The notes: generated by a model not told the origin, from the letters alone. Numbered from the stretch's first letter, positions 25,967-35,077 are shown. The stretch is 64,000 bases of DNA from CBDHCC01 sp965219235 (GCA_965219235.1 OZ244721.1:1240001-1304000); one strand, 5' to 3'. Numbers and translations are program-made.

Positions 25967-26007
25967 GCATCGACGCCGATGCCGGTCGTTCGATCGGTCG
26001 GACAGAC

Positions 26008-26042
26008 GGGCCGCGCCCGCTTGCGAGCGGGCGCGGCCCTTT
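26008..26042 (+). terminator. Strong intrinsic terminator
   Basis: GGGCCGCGCCCGC at 26008-26020 pairs perfectly with GCGGGCGCGGCCC at 26027-26039, followed by TTT. It lies 41 bp after the Met/Asn lipoprotein gene. Its reverse complement could also help end transcription of queC, which runs toward it. Confidence 0.85.
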
Positions 26043-26070
26043 GCGTTCGGGGCATTCGCTCCGGGCGGGT

Positions 26071-26733
26071 TCAGGCTGCGGCGTCGGCCTGCGCGATGCC
26101 CTTCGCCCTCAAACGGCAGCTGTCGCACGCACCGCAGGGTTCGCCCGCCGGAGTGGGGTCGTAGCAGGACCACGACCAGTCCGGATTCAGTCCCAGCCGC
26201 CGCGCCTCCGCCACGATCCCGGCCTTGGTCATGTGCTGGAGTGGGGTCAGCACCGCGGGCGAGCGGCCCTCCACCCCCATCCGGGTCGCGGTGACCGCCA
26301 TCGCCTCCCAGGCGCGGACGAACTCCGGGCGGCAGTCGGGATAGCCGGAATAGTCGAGCGCGTTCACGCCGATCGAGATCGCCCGCGCGCCCAGCACCTC
26401 CGCCCAGCCGAGCGCCAGCGTGAGGAACAGCGCGTTGCGCGCGGGCACGTAGGTGACGGGAATGCCCTCGCCCCCACCCTCCTTGGGCACGGCGATGTCG
26501 GCGGTGAGCGCGGAACCGCCGAACGCGGTCAGGTCGAGCGACAGGACGATGTGGCGCGCGATGCCCAGCCTCCCGACCAGCGCCCGCGCCCGCTCGATCT
26601 CGATCGCGTGGCGCTGGCCATAGTCGATCGTCAGCGCGGCGACCTCGTACCCCGCCTCCCGAGCGGCGGCGGCGCAGACCATCGAGTCGAGCCCGCCGGA
26701 CAGCAGCACCACCGCGATCGGCCGGTCGCTCAC
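26071..26733 (-). CDS. queC: 7-cyano-7-deazaguanine synthase
   Basis: A 220-residue enzyme of queuosine precursor synthesis (CDG to preQ0, ATP-dependent). The PP-loop SGGLDS is at residues about 12-17. TIDYGQRHAIEIERA and PARNALFLTLAL are conserved, and the zinc site is the C-terminal CYD...CGACDSC. The start is GTG at 26733 (VSDRPIAVVLLSGG); the frame is open further upstream to 26805. No other queuosine genes are adjacent. Confidence 0.95.
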   Translation of the reverse strand: MSDRPIAVVLLSGGLDSMVCAAAAREAGYEVAALTIDYGQRHAIEIERARALVGRLGIARHIVLSLDLTAFGGSALTADIAVPKEGGGEGIPVTYVPARNALFLTLALGWAEVLGARAISIGVNALDYSGYPDCRPEFVRAWEAMAVTATRMGVEGRSPAVLTPLQHMTKAGIVAEARRLGLNPDWSWSCYDPTPAGEPCGACDSCRLRAKGIAQADAAA

Positions 26734-26847
26734 GGCCGGCGCACACGAAACGGGCCGCCGAAGCGACCCGAGTTGGTCAACGAACCAGAAGGGATATGGG
26801 GCCAAGGCTCCATGACATGCCCTAGTACACCGATCGTTGCGGTTGCG

Positions 26848-27216
26848 TTAACGGCAATCCCCCGTCCGTCGCGCCACCAGCGCCACGGCGTAGGGCTGAT
26901 CACCGCGCACACCTTGCGCGGTCACGTTGGCGGAGCGCGGCGTGACCGAGCGGACGGAGAGCTGGCCCGATCCTCCGGCGCACTCGTAGCTCACGCGGAT
27001 GCGGTCGGGCTTCTGTTCGACCGTGAAGTAGCGACAGCGATCCTCTCCATGCGCCGCCCGGTAGAGCGCGTTCAGGTCGGCGACGCACACCGAGCGGGGG
27101 GGCGCCCTGCCCTTCACCTCGCGCAGCGCGTACTGTCCCGTTGTCAGGCCGGCCGTGTAGACAGGACCGCTGGCCACCAGCGCGAGGGCGCCGACCATGG
27201 CACGCGCGACCCTCAC
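26848..27216 (-). CDS. Secreted DUF3617-like protein
   Basis: About 122 residues from a GTG start at 27216 that overlaps the hslO stop (GTGA). It has a short hydrophobic signal (ARAMVGALALVASGPVYTAG). The body has paired cysteines (RSVCVADLNALYR, CRYF, SYECAGG, TGDC) and RSVTPRSANVTAQG, a layout I associate with DUF3617 proteins of sphingomonads. It is a periplasmic protein of unknown role. The coupling to hslO is visible in the sequence. Confidence 0.7.
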   Translation of the reverse strand: MRVARAMVGALALVASGPVYTAGLTTGQYALREVKGRAPPRSVCVADLNALYRAAHGEDRCRYFTVEQKPDRIRVSYECAGGSGQLSVRSVTPRSANVTAQGVRGDQPYAVALVARRTGDCR

Positions 27217-28115
27217 GCCGCCTCCGCCAGCCGCGCCGCGTCGAGCGGAAAGACACGCGCACAGAACGCGCAGTCGACCTGGATCACGCCGTCCGCGTCG
27301 GCCATCTGGGCGCGCTCGTCGGCGGGGAAGCGGGCGAGCACGGAGGCGAGATAGGCCGGGTCGCAGCGGCAGCCGCGCCGCACCCGCCCCTCGCCGAACA
27401 GCCGCACCTCCTCCTCGTGCAACAGCCGCCAGAGGAGTTCGTCGGCGGGCAGGTCCGGGTCGGTCAGCTCGCCGTCGGTGACCGTGCGCGCGAGCGCCAG
27501 CACGTGCTCCCACTCCGGATGGTCGAGCCGGGTGTGCAGGCGCTCGCGCCCCTCCTCGCCTTCCGGCAGGTGCTGGAGCATCAGGCCGCCCGCGACCGAT
27601 CCCGCGCTCGTCCGGCGGAGGGCGACGCGGAACAGGCTGGGCAGCTGCTCGGACTGCGCGAAGTAGGAGCGCGCGGCGTCCGACAGCGTCTCCCCCTCCA
27701 GCGGCACGATGCCCTGATAGCGCTGGCCGGTGGAGCCGACATCGAAGGTGACGGCGAGATAGCCCTGGCCGAACAGCGTAAACAGCGTCGGCTCCGGACC
27801 CGCCTCGGCCAGCCGGTCGGCGTCGAAGTTGACGTAACCGCGCAGCTCGCCGCCGCGCCAGTCGCAGACCAGCAGGTCGACCACGCCGCCTTTCGTCTGC
27901 GCCTGCATGGTGAGCTGGCCGTCCTCGTCCTTCAGCGTGGAGCCCAATAGCACGGCGAGCACCAGCGCCTCGGCCAGCACCGACTCGATGGCGGGGGGAT
28001 AGGCGTGGGCGGACAGGATGCGGTCGAGCGTGGGGCCGAGCCGCGCCACGCGGCCGCGCGCGTTGCGGCCGGGCAGCGCGAAGCCCTGCAGGCGGTCGAG
28101 GGTGTCGGTGTTCAC
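27213..28115 (-). CDS. hslO: Hsp33 redox-activated molecular chaperone
   Basis: A 300-residue cytoplasmic holdase activated by oxidative unfolding. The N-terminal domain includes GRVARLGPTLDRILSAHAYP and VLLGSTLKDEDGQLTMQAQT. The C-terminal zinc switch has CRC (residues near 250) and CAFC near 284, the four cysteines of the family. The start is GTG at 28115 (VNTDTLDRLQGF). It is first in a two-gene unit with the DUF3617-like gene and divergent from the DUF3089 gene. Confidence 0.95.
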   Translation of the reverse strand: MNTDTLDRLQGFALPGRNARGRVARLGPTLDRILSAHAYPPAIESVLAEALVLAVLLGSTLKDEDGQLTMQAQTKGGVVDLLVCDWRGGELRGYVNFDADRLAEAGPEPTLFTLFGQGYLAVTFDVGSTGQRYQGIVPLEGETLSDAARSYFAQSEQLPSLFRVALRRTSAGSVAGGLMLQHLPEGEEGRERLHTRLDHPEWEHVLALARTVTDGELTDPDLPADELLWRLLHEEEVRLFGEGRVRRGCRCDPAYLASVLARFPADERAQMADADGVIQVDCAFCARVFPLDAARLAEAA

Positions 28116-28157
28116 AAGCCCCAGTTGGGGCGGGGGGCGAGCGGTTGCAAGCGTTCC

Positions 28158-29363
28158 ATGGTGCGGCGCAGCACGCTGTCGGTGGACAGGTCCGGCACCC
28201 GACCCTACGTGCCCGACCACTCCCCCCATACCTTCCAGGACCCCGCCTTGGCCGCACGTCGCTTCCTCTATTTCGTCGCCGCCTGCGTGGTGCTCATCTT
28301 GGCCGCAGGGTTGGTGTGGTCGCTCTACGCCAACGATCTGATCCGCTGGTGGGCTGTGCCGTCCCGACCGTTCGCGGCGGTGCGGCCGGTCGCTCAGAAC
28401 CGCTACGACGACCCGGCGCTCTGGATTGCCCGGCCCGGCCTCAAGGACGACCCCACCGACTTCCGACCCGAAGGCCTGGCCGCCGACGGCGCTCGGCGGG
28501 GCGATGCGGCGGTGTTCTACGTCCACCCGACCAGCTTCCTCGACAACACGCGCTGGAACGCGCCGCTCGACAGCGCCGACGCCAACGACCGCGCGCGGCT
28601 GTTCACGAAGGGGCAGGCGAGCGCGTTCGCGCTGGCGGGCGAGGTCTGGGCGCCGCGCTACCGCCAGGCGACCTTCGGCGCGTTCCTGACCACGCGGCCG
28701 GCCGCGACGCAGGCGCTCGACGCGGCCTATCGCGACGTCGCCGCCGCCTTCGACGCCTTCGTGAGCGCGATCCCGGCCGACCGGCCGATCATCCTGGCGG
28801 GCCACAGCCAGGGCTCGCTCCACCTCACCCGGCTTCTGAAGGACAGGGTCGCCGGCACGCCGCTCGCCCGGCGGATCGTGGCGGCCTATGTGGTCGGCTG
28901 GCCGATCTCGCTGACCACCGACCTGCCCCAGCTGGGCCTGCCCGCCTGCCGCGAGCCCACGTCGACCGGCTGCGTGCTCGGCTGGGCGAGCTTCGCGGAG
29001 CCGGCGGACGAGCGGCTGGTCACCGCGACCTACGACGCGTCGACCGGCCTCGACGGCCGTCCCCGCGCCGGCAGCGCGATCCTGTGCACCAACCCCCTGA
29101 CCGGGCGCGGGGGCGGTGCCGCTCCGGCGAGCGCGAACCTGGGCACGCTCAAGGCGCGGGAGGACTGGTCGTCGGCGGAGCTGATCCCCGCCGCCGTGCC
29201 CGCGCGCTGCGCCGGGCGCGGCTTCCTCCTGATCGGCGACCCTCCGGACATCGGCAGCTACGTGCTGCCCGGCAACAACTACCACGTCTACGACTACTCG
29301 CTGTTCTGGGCCAACGTCCGCGCCGACGCCGCGCGCCGGCTGGCGGCGTTCGAGCGGCGATGA
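28158..29363 (+). CDS. DUF3089 domain alpha/beta hydrolase, membrane-anchored
   Basis: A 401-residue protein. One N-terminal transmembrane segment (FLYFVAACVVLILAAGLVWS) anchors a periplasmic hydrolase domain. The nucleophile elbow is LAGHSQGS. Other DUF3089 features are DAAVFYVHPTSFLDNTRWN, CREPTSTGCVLGWASF and NNYHVYDYSLFWANV. The substrate is unknown. ATG 28158 is used; GTG 28209 is an alternative closer to the helix. Its stop overlaps the ruvX start (ATGA). Confidence 0.87.
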   Translation: MVRRSTLSVDRSGTRPYVPDHSPHTFQDPALAARRFLYFVAACVVLILAAGLVWSLYANDLIRWWAVPSRPFAAVRPVAQNRYDDPALWIARPGLKDDPTDFRPEGLAADGARRGDAAVFYVHPTSFLDNTRWNAPLDSADANDRARLFTKGQASAFALAGEVWAPRYRQATFGAFLTTRPAATQALDAAYRDVAAAFDAFVSAIPADRPIILAGHSQGSLHLTRLLKDRVAGTPLARRIVAAYVVGWPISLTTDLPQLGLPACREPTSTGCVLGWASFAEPADERLVTATYDASTGLDGRPRAGSAILCTNPLTGRGGGAAPASANLGTLKAREDWSSAELIPAAVPARCAGRGFLLIGDPPDIGSYVLPGNNYHVYDYSLFWANVRADAARRLAAFERR

Positions 29364-29821
29364 TCACCGGGGCCGCCGCCGAGTTCCGCACCGCCCTGCC
29401 GCATGGCGGCCGGCTGGCGGGCCTCGACCTGGGCACGCGGACCATCGGCGTGGCGGTGTGCGATGCCGGCTGGACCTTCGCCACCCCGCGCGAGACGCTG
29501 CCCCGCCGGCGCGGGGCCGCCGACGTGGAGGCGGTCGGGCGGCTGGCCAGAGCCGACGCGCTCGCTGGTCTGATCGTCGGGCTGCCCCTCAACATGGATG
29601 GGCGCGAGGGTCCGCGCAGCCAGGCGAGCCGCGGCTTCGCCCGCCTGCTGGAGCCGCTCGGCCTGCCCATGCTGCTGTGGGACGAACGCTGGTCCACCGC
29701 CGCCGCCGAGCGCGCGATGATCGGCCAGGACATGAGCCGGGCGCGCCGCGCCGAGCGGATCGACGCTCACGCGGCGGCGCTGATCCTGCAAGGGGCCATC
29801 GACGCGCTGACGGCGGGGTAG
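29360..29821 (+). CDS. ruvX: Putative pre-16S rRNA nuclease / Holliday junction resolvase-like
   Basis: A 153-residue RNase H-fold protein (YqgF family). LAGLDLGTRTIGVAVCD carries the first catalytic Asp, GLIVGLPLNMDGREGP the second conserved block, LWDERWSTAAAE the catalytic Glu region and RIDAHAAALILQ the final Asp. It is implicated in 16S rRNA 5' maturation. ATG at 29360 overlaps the stop of the DUF3089 gene. Confidence 0.93.
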   Translation: MITGAAAEFRTALPHGGRLAGLDLGTRTIGVAVCDAGWTFATPRETLPRRRGAADVEAVGRLARADALAGLIVGLPLNMDGREGPRSQASRGFARLLEPLGLPMLLWDERWSTAAAERAMIGQDMSRARRAERIDAHAAALILQGAIDALTAG

Positions 29822-29836
29822 CGTTGCCCCTCCTCA

Positions 29837-29909
29837 CCCGCTCAGCCTGAGCTTGTCGAAGGCCGGACTCGATCAGAGACCGGCTTTGACAGGCTCAGCC
29901 TGAACGGGA
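29837..29909. repeat. Interspersed palindromic repeat (GACAGGCTCAG family), full copy
   Basis: CCCGCTCAGCCTGAGCTTGT with CGAAGGCCGG (left) is inverted as CCGG-CTTTGACAGGCTCAGCC-TGAACGGG (right). It occupies the middle of the 283-bp ruvX-pyrB gap. The rest of the gap (29910-30104) shows no gene; the pyrB promoter must lie there. Confidence 0.85.
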
Positions 29910-30104
29910 GGAGACGACGAAGTCTCCTGTCCACCTCACCGAACCGGAACGGAACTTTTTACTGGCAGACGACCCCTTCTTGTGCTAGCGGCCACAGCGT
30001 GACCCGTCCGCCTGCCCGCCGCCGTCCACACCCCCGCCCACCCGCCATTTCCTACACCGCCCCAGCACGCCGGTCGCCCCGGTCCGCGATGTTACGGACC
30101 TTTC

Positions 30105-31046
30105 GTGACGGTTGACATGTACCCCCACCGTGACCTGCTCGGCCTGGCCGGACTGGAGCGGCACCAGATCGGCTTTCTGCTCGATGAGGCGGACCGCCGG
30201 GTCGGGTCGGACGGCGCGGACCAGCCGCTCGCCGGCCTGACCCAGATCAACGCCTTCTTCGAGAACTCGACCCGCACGCTGCTCTCCTTCGAGATCGCCG
30301 GCAAGCGGCTCGGCGCCGACGTGGTCAACATGCACGCCGCGCAGTCGAGCGTGAAGAAGGGCGAGACGCTGATCGACACGGCCGCGACGCTCAACGCCAT
30401 GCGCGCCGACGTGATCGTCATCCGCCATGGCAGCTCGGGCGCGGTCAAGCTGATCGCCGACCACGTCGACTGCCCGGTCCTGAACGCCGGCGACGGCTGG
30501 CACGAGCATCCCACGCAGGGGCTGCTCGACCTGCTGACGCTCAGGCGGCGGCTGGGCGAACTCGCCGGACTGACGGTCGCGATCGTCGGCGACATCCGCC
30601 ACAGCCGGGTCGCGCGGTCGAACCTGTTCGCGCTCGCCACCATGGGCGCGAGCGTCCGCCTGTGCGGTCCCGCGACGCTCCTGCCCGCCGGGATGGAGGA
30701 CACCGGCGCCGCGATCACCACCGACATGGACGCGGCGCTCGACGGCGCGGACGCCGTGATGATGCTGCGCCTCCAGACCGAGCGGATGGAGGGTGGACTG
30801 GTCCCCTCGGCGCGCGAATACCGGGCGCTCTACGGTCTGACGACGGAGCGGCTGGCCCGCGCGAAGCCGGAGGCGCTGGTCATGCACCCCGGCCCGATGA
30901 ACCGGGGCGTCGAGATCGACTCCGACGTGGCCGACCTCGCCGGCCGCTCCGTCATCACCGAGCAGGTGAGCCACGGGGTCGCGGTCCGGATGGCGTGCCT
31001 CGACATCCTGACGCGGGACCGGCGCTCGGAGGGACGGCGCTCGTGA
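30105..31046 (+). CDS. pyrB: Aspartate carbamoyltransferase catalytic chain
   Basis: A 313-residue enzyme that condenses carbamoyl phosphate and aspartate in pyrimidine synthesis. INAFFENSTRTLLSFEIAG contains the carbamoyl-phosphate STRT motif, SSVKKGETLIDT the mobile-loop Lys, GDGWHEHPTQGLLDLLT the HPTQ motif, and VMHPGPMNRGVEI the C-terminal block. The start is GTG 30105 or ATG 30117. It overlaps the next gene (GTGA), which encodes an inactive dihydroorotase homologue, the class A arrangement. Confidence 0.97.
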   Translation: MTVDMYPHRDLLGLAGLERHQIGFLLDEADRRVGSDGADQPLAGLTQINAFFENSTRTLLSFEIAGKRLGADVVNMHAAQSSVKKGETLIDTAATLNAMRADVIVIRHGSSGAVKLIADHVDCPVLNAGDGWHEHPTQGLLDLLTLRRRLGELAGLTVAIVGDIRHSRVARSNLFALATMGASVRLCGPATLLPAGMEDTGAAITTDMDAALDGADAVMMLRLQTERMEGGLVPSAREYRALYGLTTERLARAKPEALVMHPGPMNRGVEIDSDVADLAGRSVITEQVSHGVAVRMACLDILTRDRRSEGRRS

Positions 31047-32242
31047 GGGCCGTCGCCACCATCGCCAACGTGCGATTGCCCGGCCGCGCCGACACGCGCG
31101 ACCTGTTCGTCGCGAACGGGGTGTTCGCGCAAGCCGCGGGCACGGGCGACACGCTCGACGCACAGGGACGGCTGGCGCTGCCGGGCATCGTCGATCTGGG
31201 CGTCCACGCCATCGACAAGCCCGCCTTCCGCGCCGGCGGCATCGTGCGCGCGGCGCTGCTGCCCGACCAGCGGCCGGTGCTCGACGATCCGGGCGCGGTC
31301 AAGGAGACCGCCGCGTCCGGCAAGCCCGACCTGTGGGTCCATCCGCTCGCCGCCGCCACCCGCGCGCTCGCCGGCGAGGAGTTGGCCGAGTACGCGCTGA
31401 TGCAGCGGGTCGGCGCGCGCGGGGTGGCGACCGGGCGCGGCTCAATCGCCTCGTCCGGCGCGATGGCGCGGGTGATGCGCTACGCCGCCTCGCTCGACCT
31501 GCCGGTCATCGTTCACGCGGAGGACGCCGGACTGGTCGGCGGCGCGGTGGCCACCGAAGGGCCGGTCGCCTTCGCGCTGGGTCTGCCGAGCGCGCCCGCG
31601 ATCGCCGAGCGCATGGCGGTCGAGCGCGACCTGGCGCTGGCCGAGCTGACGGGCGCGCACGTCCACTTCCACCTGCTGACCACCCGCGCGGCGCTGGGCC
31701 GGGTGCGCGCGGCCAAGGCGGCGGGGCTGGCCGTCACCTGCGGCACCGCCCCGCCCTACTGGCTGCTGTCGGAGCACGATGTCAGCGATTTCCGCACCTT
31801 CGCTCGGTTGTCGCCGCCGCTGCGGTCCCAGGACGACCGGCGGGCGGTGCGCGATGCGATCGGGGACGGCACGATCGACTGCCTGACGTCAGCCCACGAT
31901 CCGGTGGGACCGGAGGGCAAGCGCCTGCCCTTCGCCGACGCGCAGCCGGGCGCGGCGGGCGCGGCGACGCTGCTGCCGCTGGCGCTCGGGCTGGTGCGCG
32001 ACGGCGTGGTGGACGAGGCGCGGCTGGCCGACCTGCTGGCGGGCGCGCCGTCGCGCATCCTGCGCCTCCCCGGCGGACGGCTGGAGCCGGGCGCGCCGGC
32101 GGACCTGATCCTGGTCGATCCCGATCATCCGTGGCAGGTGCGCGCGGAAACGCTCGGATCGGGCGGCAACACGCCCTTCGACGGACTGCCCGTGCAGGGC
32201 CGCGTGACGGCGGTGCTGAAAGGCGGGCTGTTGCTGGAGTAG
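31043..32242 (+). CDS. Dihydroorotase-like protein lacking catalytic residues (PyrC' type)
   Basis: A 399-residue amidohydrolase-fold protein coupled to pyrB by a 4-nt overlap. The usual HxH zinc motif reads DLGVHA: Gly 53 replaces the first His, and only His 55 remains. The TDHAPH motif reads TSAHDP, so the catalytic Asp position is Ala 284. Other parts are intact (VIVHAEDAGLVGG; FARLSPPLRSQDD; GAPADLILVDP). In Pseudomonas a similar inactive PyrC' forms a required complex with PyrB. I infer the same structural role here. An active pyrC should exist elsewhere. Confidence 0.88.
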   Translation: MRAVATIANVRLPGRADTRDLFVANGVFAQAAGTGDTLDAQGRLALPGIVDLGVHAIDKPAFRAGGIVRAALLPDQRPVLDDPGAVKETAASGKPDLWVHPLAAATRALAGEELAEYALMQRVGARGVATGRGSIASSGAMARVMRYAASLDLPVIVHAEDAGLVGGAVATEGPVAFALGLPSAPAIAERMAVERDLALAELTGAHVHFHLLTTRAALGRVRAAKAAGLAVTCGTAPPYWLLSEHDVSDFRTFARLSPPLRSQDDRRAVRDAIGDGTIDCLTSAHDPVGPEGKRLPFADAQPGAAGAATLLPLALGLVRDGVVDEARLADLLAGAPSRILRLPGGRLEPGAPADLILVDPDHPWQVRAETLGSGGNTPFDGLPVQGRVTAVLKGGLLLE

Positions 32243-32332
32243 CGCTGGGAGCCTTTCCGGCTCACGCGCAGGCTGCTCATCGCCTGAGCTCGAGAGCGCT
32301 CCTCGATGGCACCAGTTCGACGACAGCGAAGG

Positions 32333-33583
32333 CTACCGCGCCGCCACTGTCCGACCCACGTGCGATGCCCAGCGCGGGGTGTCGTCGCCCTTCACCGCGC
32401 GCACGAAGCAGCGCCCACCGCGCGCCTGAACGGTGCGGCAGAGCGCGCCCGCCTCCGCCCGGGTGGCGAAATAGCCGGCGGCCAGGCGGGTGAACGGGCG
32501 GCCGCGCACGGTCGCCTTGCTGGCGAGCGGGGTCGCCTCGCCCAGGTCGACGCGGCTCATCGCCCTGGTCCATCCGCGCTCCGCCGCGCCCGGCGTCACA
32601 TAGGCGCCGAGCTGGACCACGAAGCGGCCCGTCGACGAAGCGCGAGCGGGCGGCGCGAGGACGGTGGTGCTGGCGGGGATCAGGCGCGGCGTCTCCGCCG
32701 GCCGCGCCACCGGCACCGCCATGGCGACGCGGATCGCGGCCGGAGTCGCGACTGTTGGCGCGACCGGCTCCGGCTCGGCATAGGCGGCGAGCTCGACGCT
32801 GGGACCCTCTACCGGCGTGGTTTCGGTCCTCGCGAGTGCGACCGCGGGCGCGGCGGGCGCGGGCAGGTTCAGCGCCAGGCGGGCCGGCATCCCGCCGTCC
32901 TCGACCGGCGTGATGTTGAGCAGATAGGCGACCTGGTCCCAGCTGTTGCGCGGACTGGCGACCCGCGCCCACTCCCCGATGCGCTGGTGGACGGCGGCCG
33001 GAGCCAGGTCCTGCGCGGCCACCACGCGCGCGCGCTGCCAGTCGCCGCTCACCGCATAGGCGAAGGCGAGGTTCTGGCGGACCCGGCCGTCGGCGTCCGG
33101 CGCGCGCGCCGCCGCCTCCAGCAGGCCGCCGCCGCCCGCCACGTCTCCCGCGAGGACCAGTCCCAGCCCCCGGTCGGCGGCCGACAGCCCCTCGGCGCTG
33201 GCGAGCAGCGACCGCGCCTCCGCCCGATCGCCGAGCGCCGCGCGGACGAGCGCGAGGTTGAGCGTCGCGGCGGCGTCGCCGGGGACCAGCATCAGCACGT
33301 CGCGATAGGCGGCCTCCGCAGAGGGCAGGCGGCCGTCGCTCAGATAGGCGCGCGCGAGCAGCTGGCGCGCTTCGGCGTTCAGCGGCGCGGCCTCGACCGC
33401 CTCCTCGGCGTAGCGCACCGCGCGCTCCGTCCGGTCGCGCGCCAGCTCGCGCTCGGCCTTGGCCATGAACTCGGCGGCGCGCGCCGCGCCGTCCTCGGCC
33501 ATGGCGGCGACGGACGCGGGCGCGGTGAAGGCGCCCACCGACAGCGTGGACGCGGCGAGCGCGAGGAGGAGGCGTGGACGCAT
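32333..33583 (-). CDS. TPR and SPOR-domain periplasmic protein
   Basis: A 416-residue exported protein (signal MRPRLLLALAASTLSVGAFT). Residues about 40-170 are TPR-like helices (AVRYAEEAVEAAPLNAEARQ; AAATLNLALVRAALGDRAEA). A Pro/Ala/Val-rich linker follows. Residues about 325-405 form a SPOR domain (FVVQLGAYVTPGAAERGWTR ... RLAAGYFATRAEAGALCRTV) that binds denuded peptidoglycan. It probably works at the division site or cell wall. It lies 3 nt downstream of the RHH-type gene and parA, so all three may be one operon. Confidence 0.85.
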   Translation of the reverse strand: MRPRLLLALAASTLSVGAFTAPASVAAMAEDGAARAAEFMAKAERELARDRTERAVRYAEEAVEAAPLNAEARQLLARAYLSDGRLPSAEAAYRDVLMLVPGDAAATLNLALVRAALGDRAEARSLLASAEGLSAADRGLGLVLAGDVAGGGGLLEAAARAPDADGRVRQNLAFAYAVSGDWQRARVVAAQDLAPAAVHQRIGEWARVASPRNSWDQVAYLLNITPVEDGGMPARLALNLPAPAAPAVALARTETTPVEGPSVELAAYAEPEPVAPTVATPAAIRVAMAVPVARPAETPRLIPASTTVLAPPARASSTGRFVVQLGAYVTPGAAERGWTRAMSRVDLGEATPLASKATVRGRPFTRLAAGYFATRAEAGALCRTVQARGGRCFVRAVKGDDTPRWASHVGRTVAAR

Positions 33584-33586
33584 GGT

Positions 33587-34177
33587 CTATCCCTTCTGGG
33601 GCGGCAATTGGCCGAGGACCTGGTCGAGGTCGTCGAGATCGGCGAGGAAGCGGTCGAGCGCGCGGGTCACGAGCGCCTGGGCCGACTGGCGCTCCAGCGC
33701 GGCGGCCAAACGCAGCTTCAGGTGGCGCTCGGCGTCCAATCGCAGGGTGAAGGCGGCCTTTCCGGTCGCGGTGAGCCCGGTGCGCGGCCGCGCCTCGCGC
33801 CGGGCGCGACGCACCGCGATGGCGGGCACGGTGCGCGCCGGTGCCGGCGCCTCGACAGCGCTCGGGGCGACCGGATCGATCTCCTGCTCCACAGCGGGCG
33901 CCTGTGCGCGGCGCGGCTCGGGCGAGAGCAGCCGGGCGGGGTTCACGCGGCGGGCAGGCTCCTCCACCTGTTCGCGCAGCTGCTCGAACTGCTCGCGCGC
34001 GGGCGACGGCGCGGGCTCATCGCCCATGTCGTTCCAGCCGAGGTCGTCCAGCGCGGCCGGGCCGGAGCCGACCATGGCGTCCACGCCCTGGCGACGCATG
34101 GCGGGCTTTGCCTGGCCCTTGCGCGCGAGCAGGCCGGACGAGAGCGAGGCGAGGGGTTTGGCGTCGGCCATGGCCAT
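33587..34177 (-). CDS. ParA partner with C-terminal ribbon-helix-helix-like domain
   Basis: A 196-residue protein. The N-terminal two-thirds is disordered and Pro/Ala/Arg-rich (FEQLREQVEEPARRVNPARL). The C-terminal segment GKAAFTLRLDAERHLKLRLA plus ALERQSAQALVTRALDRFLA looks like a ribbon-helix-helix DNA-binding or dimerisation unit. It sits 5 nt downstream of a ParA-type ATPase, so it is likely that ATPase's partner. Cargo (DNA, cell-wall factor or other) is unknown. ATG 34177 or 34171 may be used. Confidence 0.65.
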   Translation of the reverse strand: MAMADAKPLASLSSGLLARKGQAKPAMRRQGVDAMVGSGPAALDDLGWNDMGDEPAPSPAREQFEQLREQVEEPARRVNPARLLSPEPRRAQAPAVEQEIDPVAPSAVEAPAPARTVPAIAVRRARREARPRTGLTATGKAAFTLRLDAERHLKLRLAAALERQSAQALVTRALDRFLADLDDLDQVLGQLPPQKG

Positions 34178-34182
34178 GCTCC

Positions 34183-34902
34183 TCACCCCACCACCCGACG
34201 GCCGAACCCGCCGCCGGGGGGGCGCGCCGCCAGCGCGGGTCGGCCGACGAGGGCCGGCGCGGAGAAGACCGTGCGCCGGAAGTTCTTCTCCAGCCGATCG
34301 GAGATGTAGCTCCACAAATCCTCGACCTCGCGCGCGGACTTGCCGGCGGGATCGACCTCCATCACCGTGCGCCCGTCGATCATCGAGGCGGCGAAATCGA
34401 TGCGGTGATGCATGATGACGGGCGCCACGGTGCCGTGCTGCGACAGCGCGACCGCGGCCTCCGACGTGATCCGCGCCTTTGGCGTGGCGGCGTTGACCAC
34501 GAAGATCAGGGGTTTGCCCGCTCGGTCGCACAGATCGACGGTGGCGCCCACCGCGCGCAGGTCGTGCGGGCTGGGGCGCGTCGGCACGACGATCAGCTCG
34601 GCCACCGCGATGACCGACTGGATGGCGACGGTGATGGCGGGCGGCGTGTCGATCACCGCCAGGCGGAAGCCCTGCCCGCGCAGCATCTCCAGGTCGGCCG
34701 CCAGCCGCGCGACGGTCGTCTGGGCGAAGGCGGGCACCTCGTCCTCGCGCTCGTTCCACCAGTCGGCGAGCGAGCCCTGCGGGTCGATGTCGATGAGCAC
34801 CACGGGACCCGCGCCGGCGCGCTGCGCCTGCACGGCCAGGTGGCCCGAAAGGGTGGTCTTCCCCGAACCCCCCTTCTGGGAAGCCATAGCCAGAACGCGC
34901 AT
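34183..34902 (-). CDS. ParA/MinD family positioning ATPase
   Basis: A 239-residue deviant Walker A ATPase: KGGSGKTTLSGHLA at residues 10-23, PVVLIDIDPQGSLADWWNER as A' motif, LAVIDTPPAIT as Walker B. It differs from the chromosomal parA near oriC because no parB lies beside it. An RHH-type protein and a SPOR protein follow, suggesting positioning of an envelope or DNA cargo. It is divergent from a second SPOR gene. Confidence 0.9.
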   Translation of the reverse strand: MRVLAMASQKGGSGKTTLSGHLAVQAQRAGAGPVVLIDIDPQGSLADWWNEREDEVPAFAQTTVARLAADLEMLRGQGFRLAVIDTPPAITVAIQSVIAVAELIVVPTRPSPHDLRAVGATVDLCDRAGKPLIFVVNAATPKARITSEAAVALSQHGTVAPVIMHHRIDFAASMIDGRTVMEVDPAGKSAREVEDLWSYISDRLEKNFRRTVFSAPALVGRPALAARPPGGGFGRRVVG

Positions 34903-35077
34903 AATGTCCCCTTGAGCGTTGCCGAAAGCGTCTCGATGCGGGACGATGTGCGCGAAGTGCCGTGAAGAAGTGGTTAAATCGTGGGCAAAGACGCGTCCCG
35001 CCCTGTTCCACTGTCCGCCCGCGGGTTACGATCGCGCAAGGATTGCTCCGCTATCGGCGGATCGAAGGAGAGTTGCC

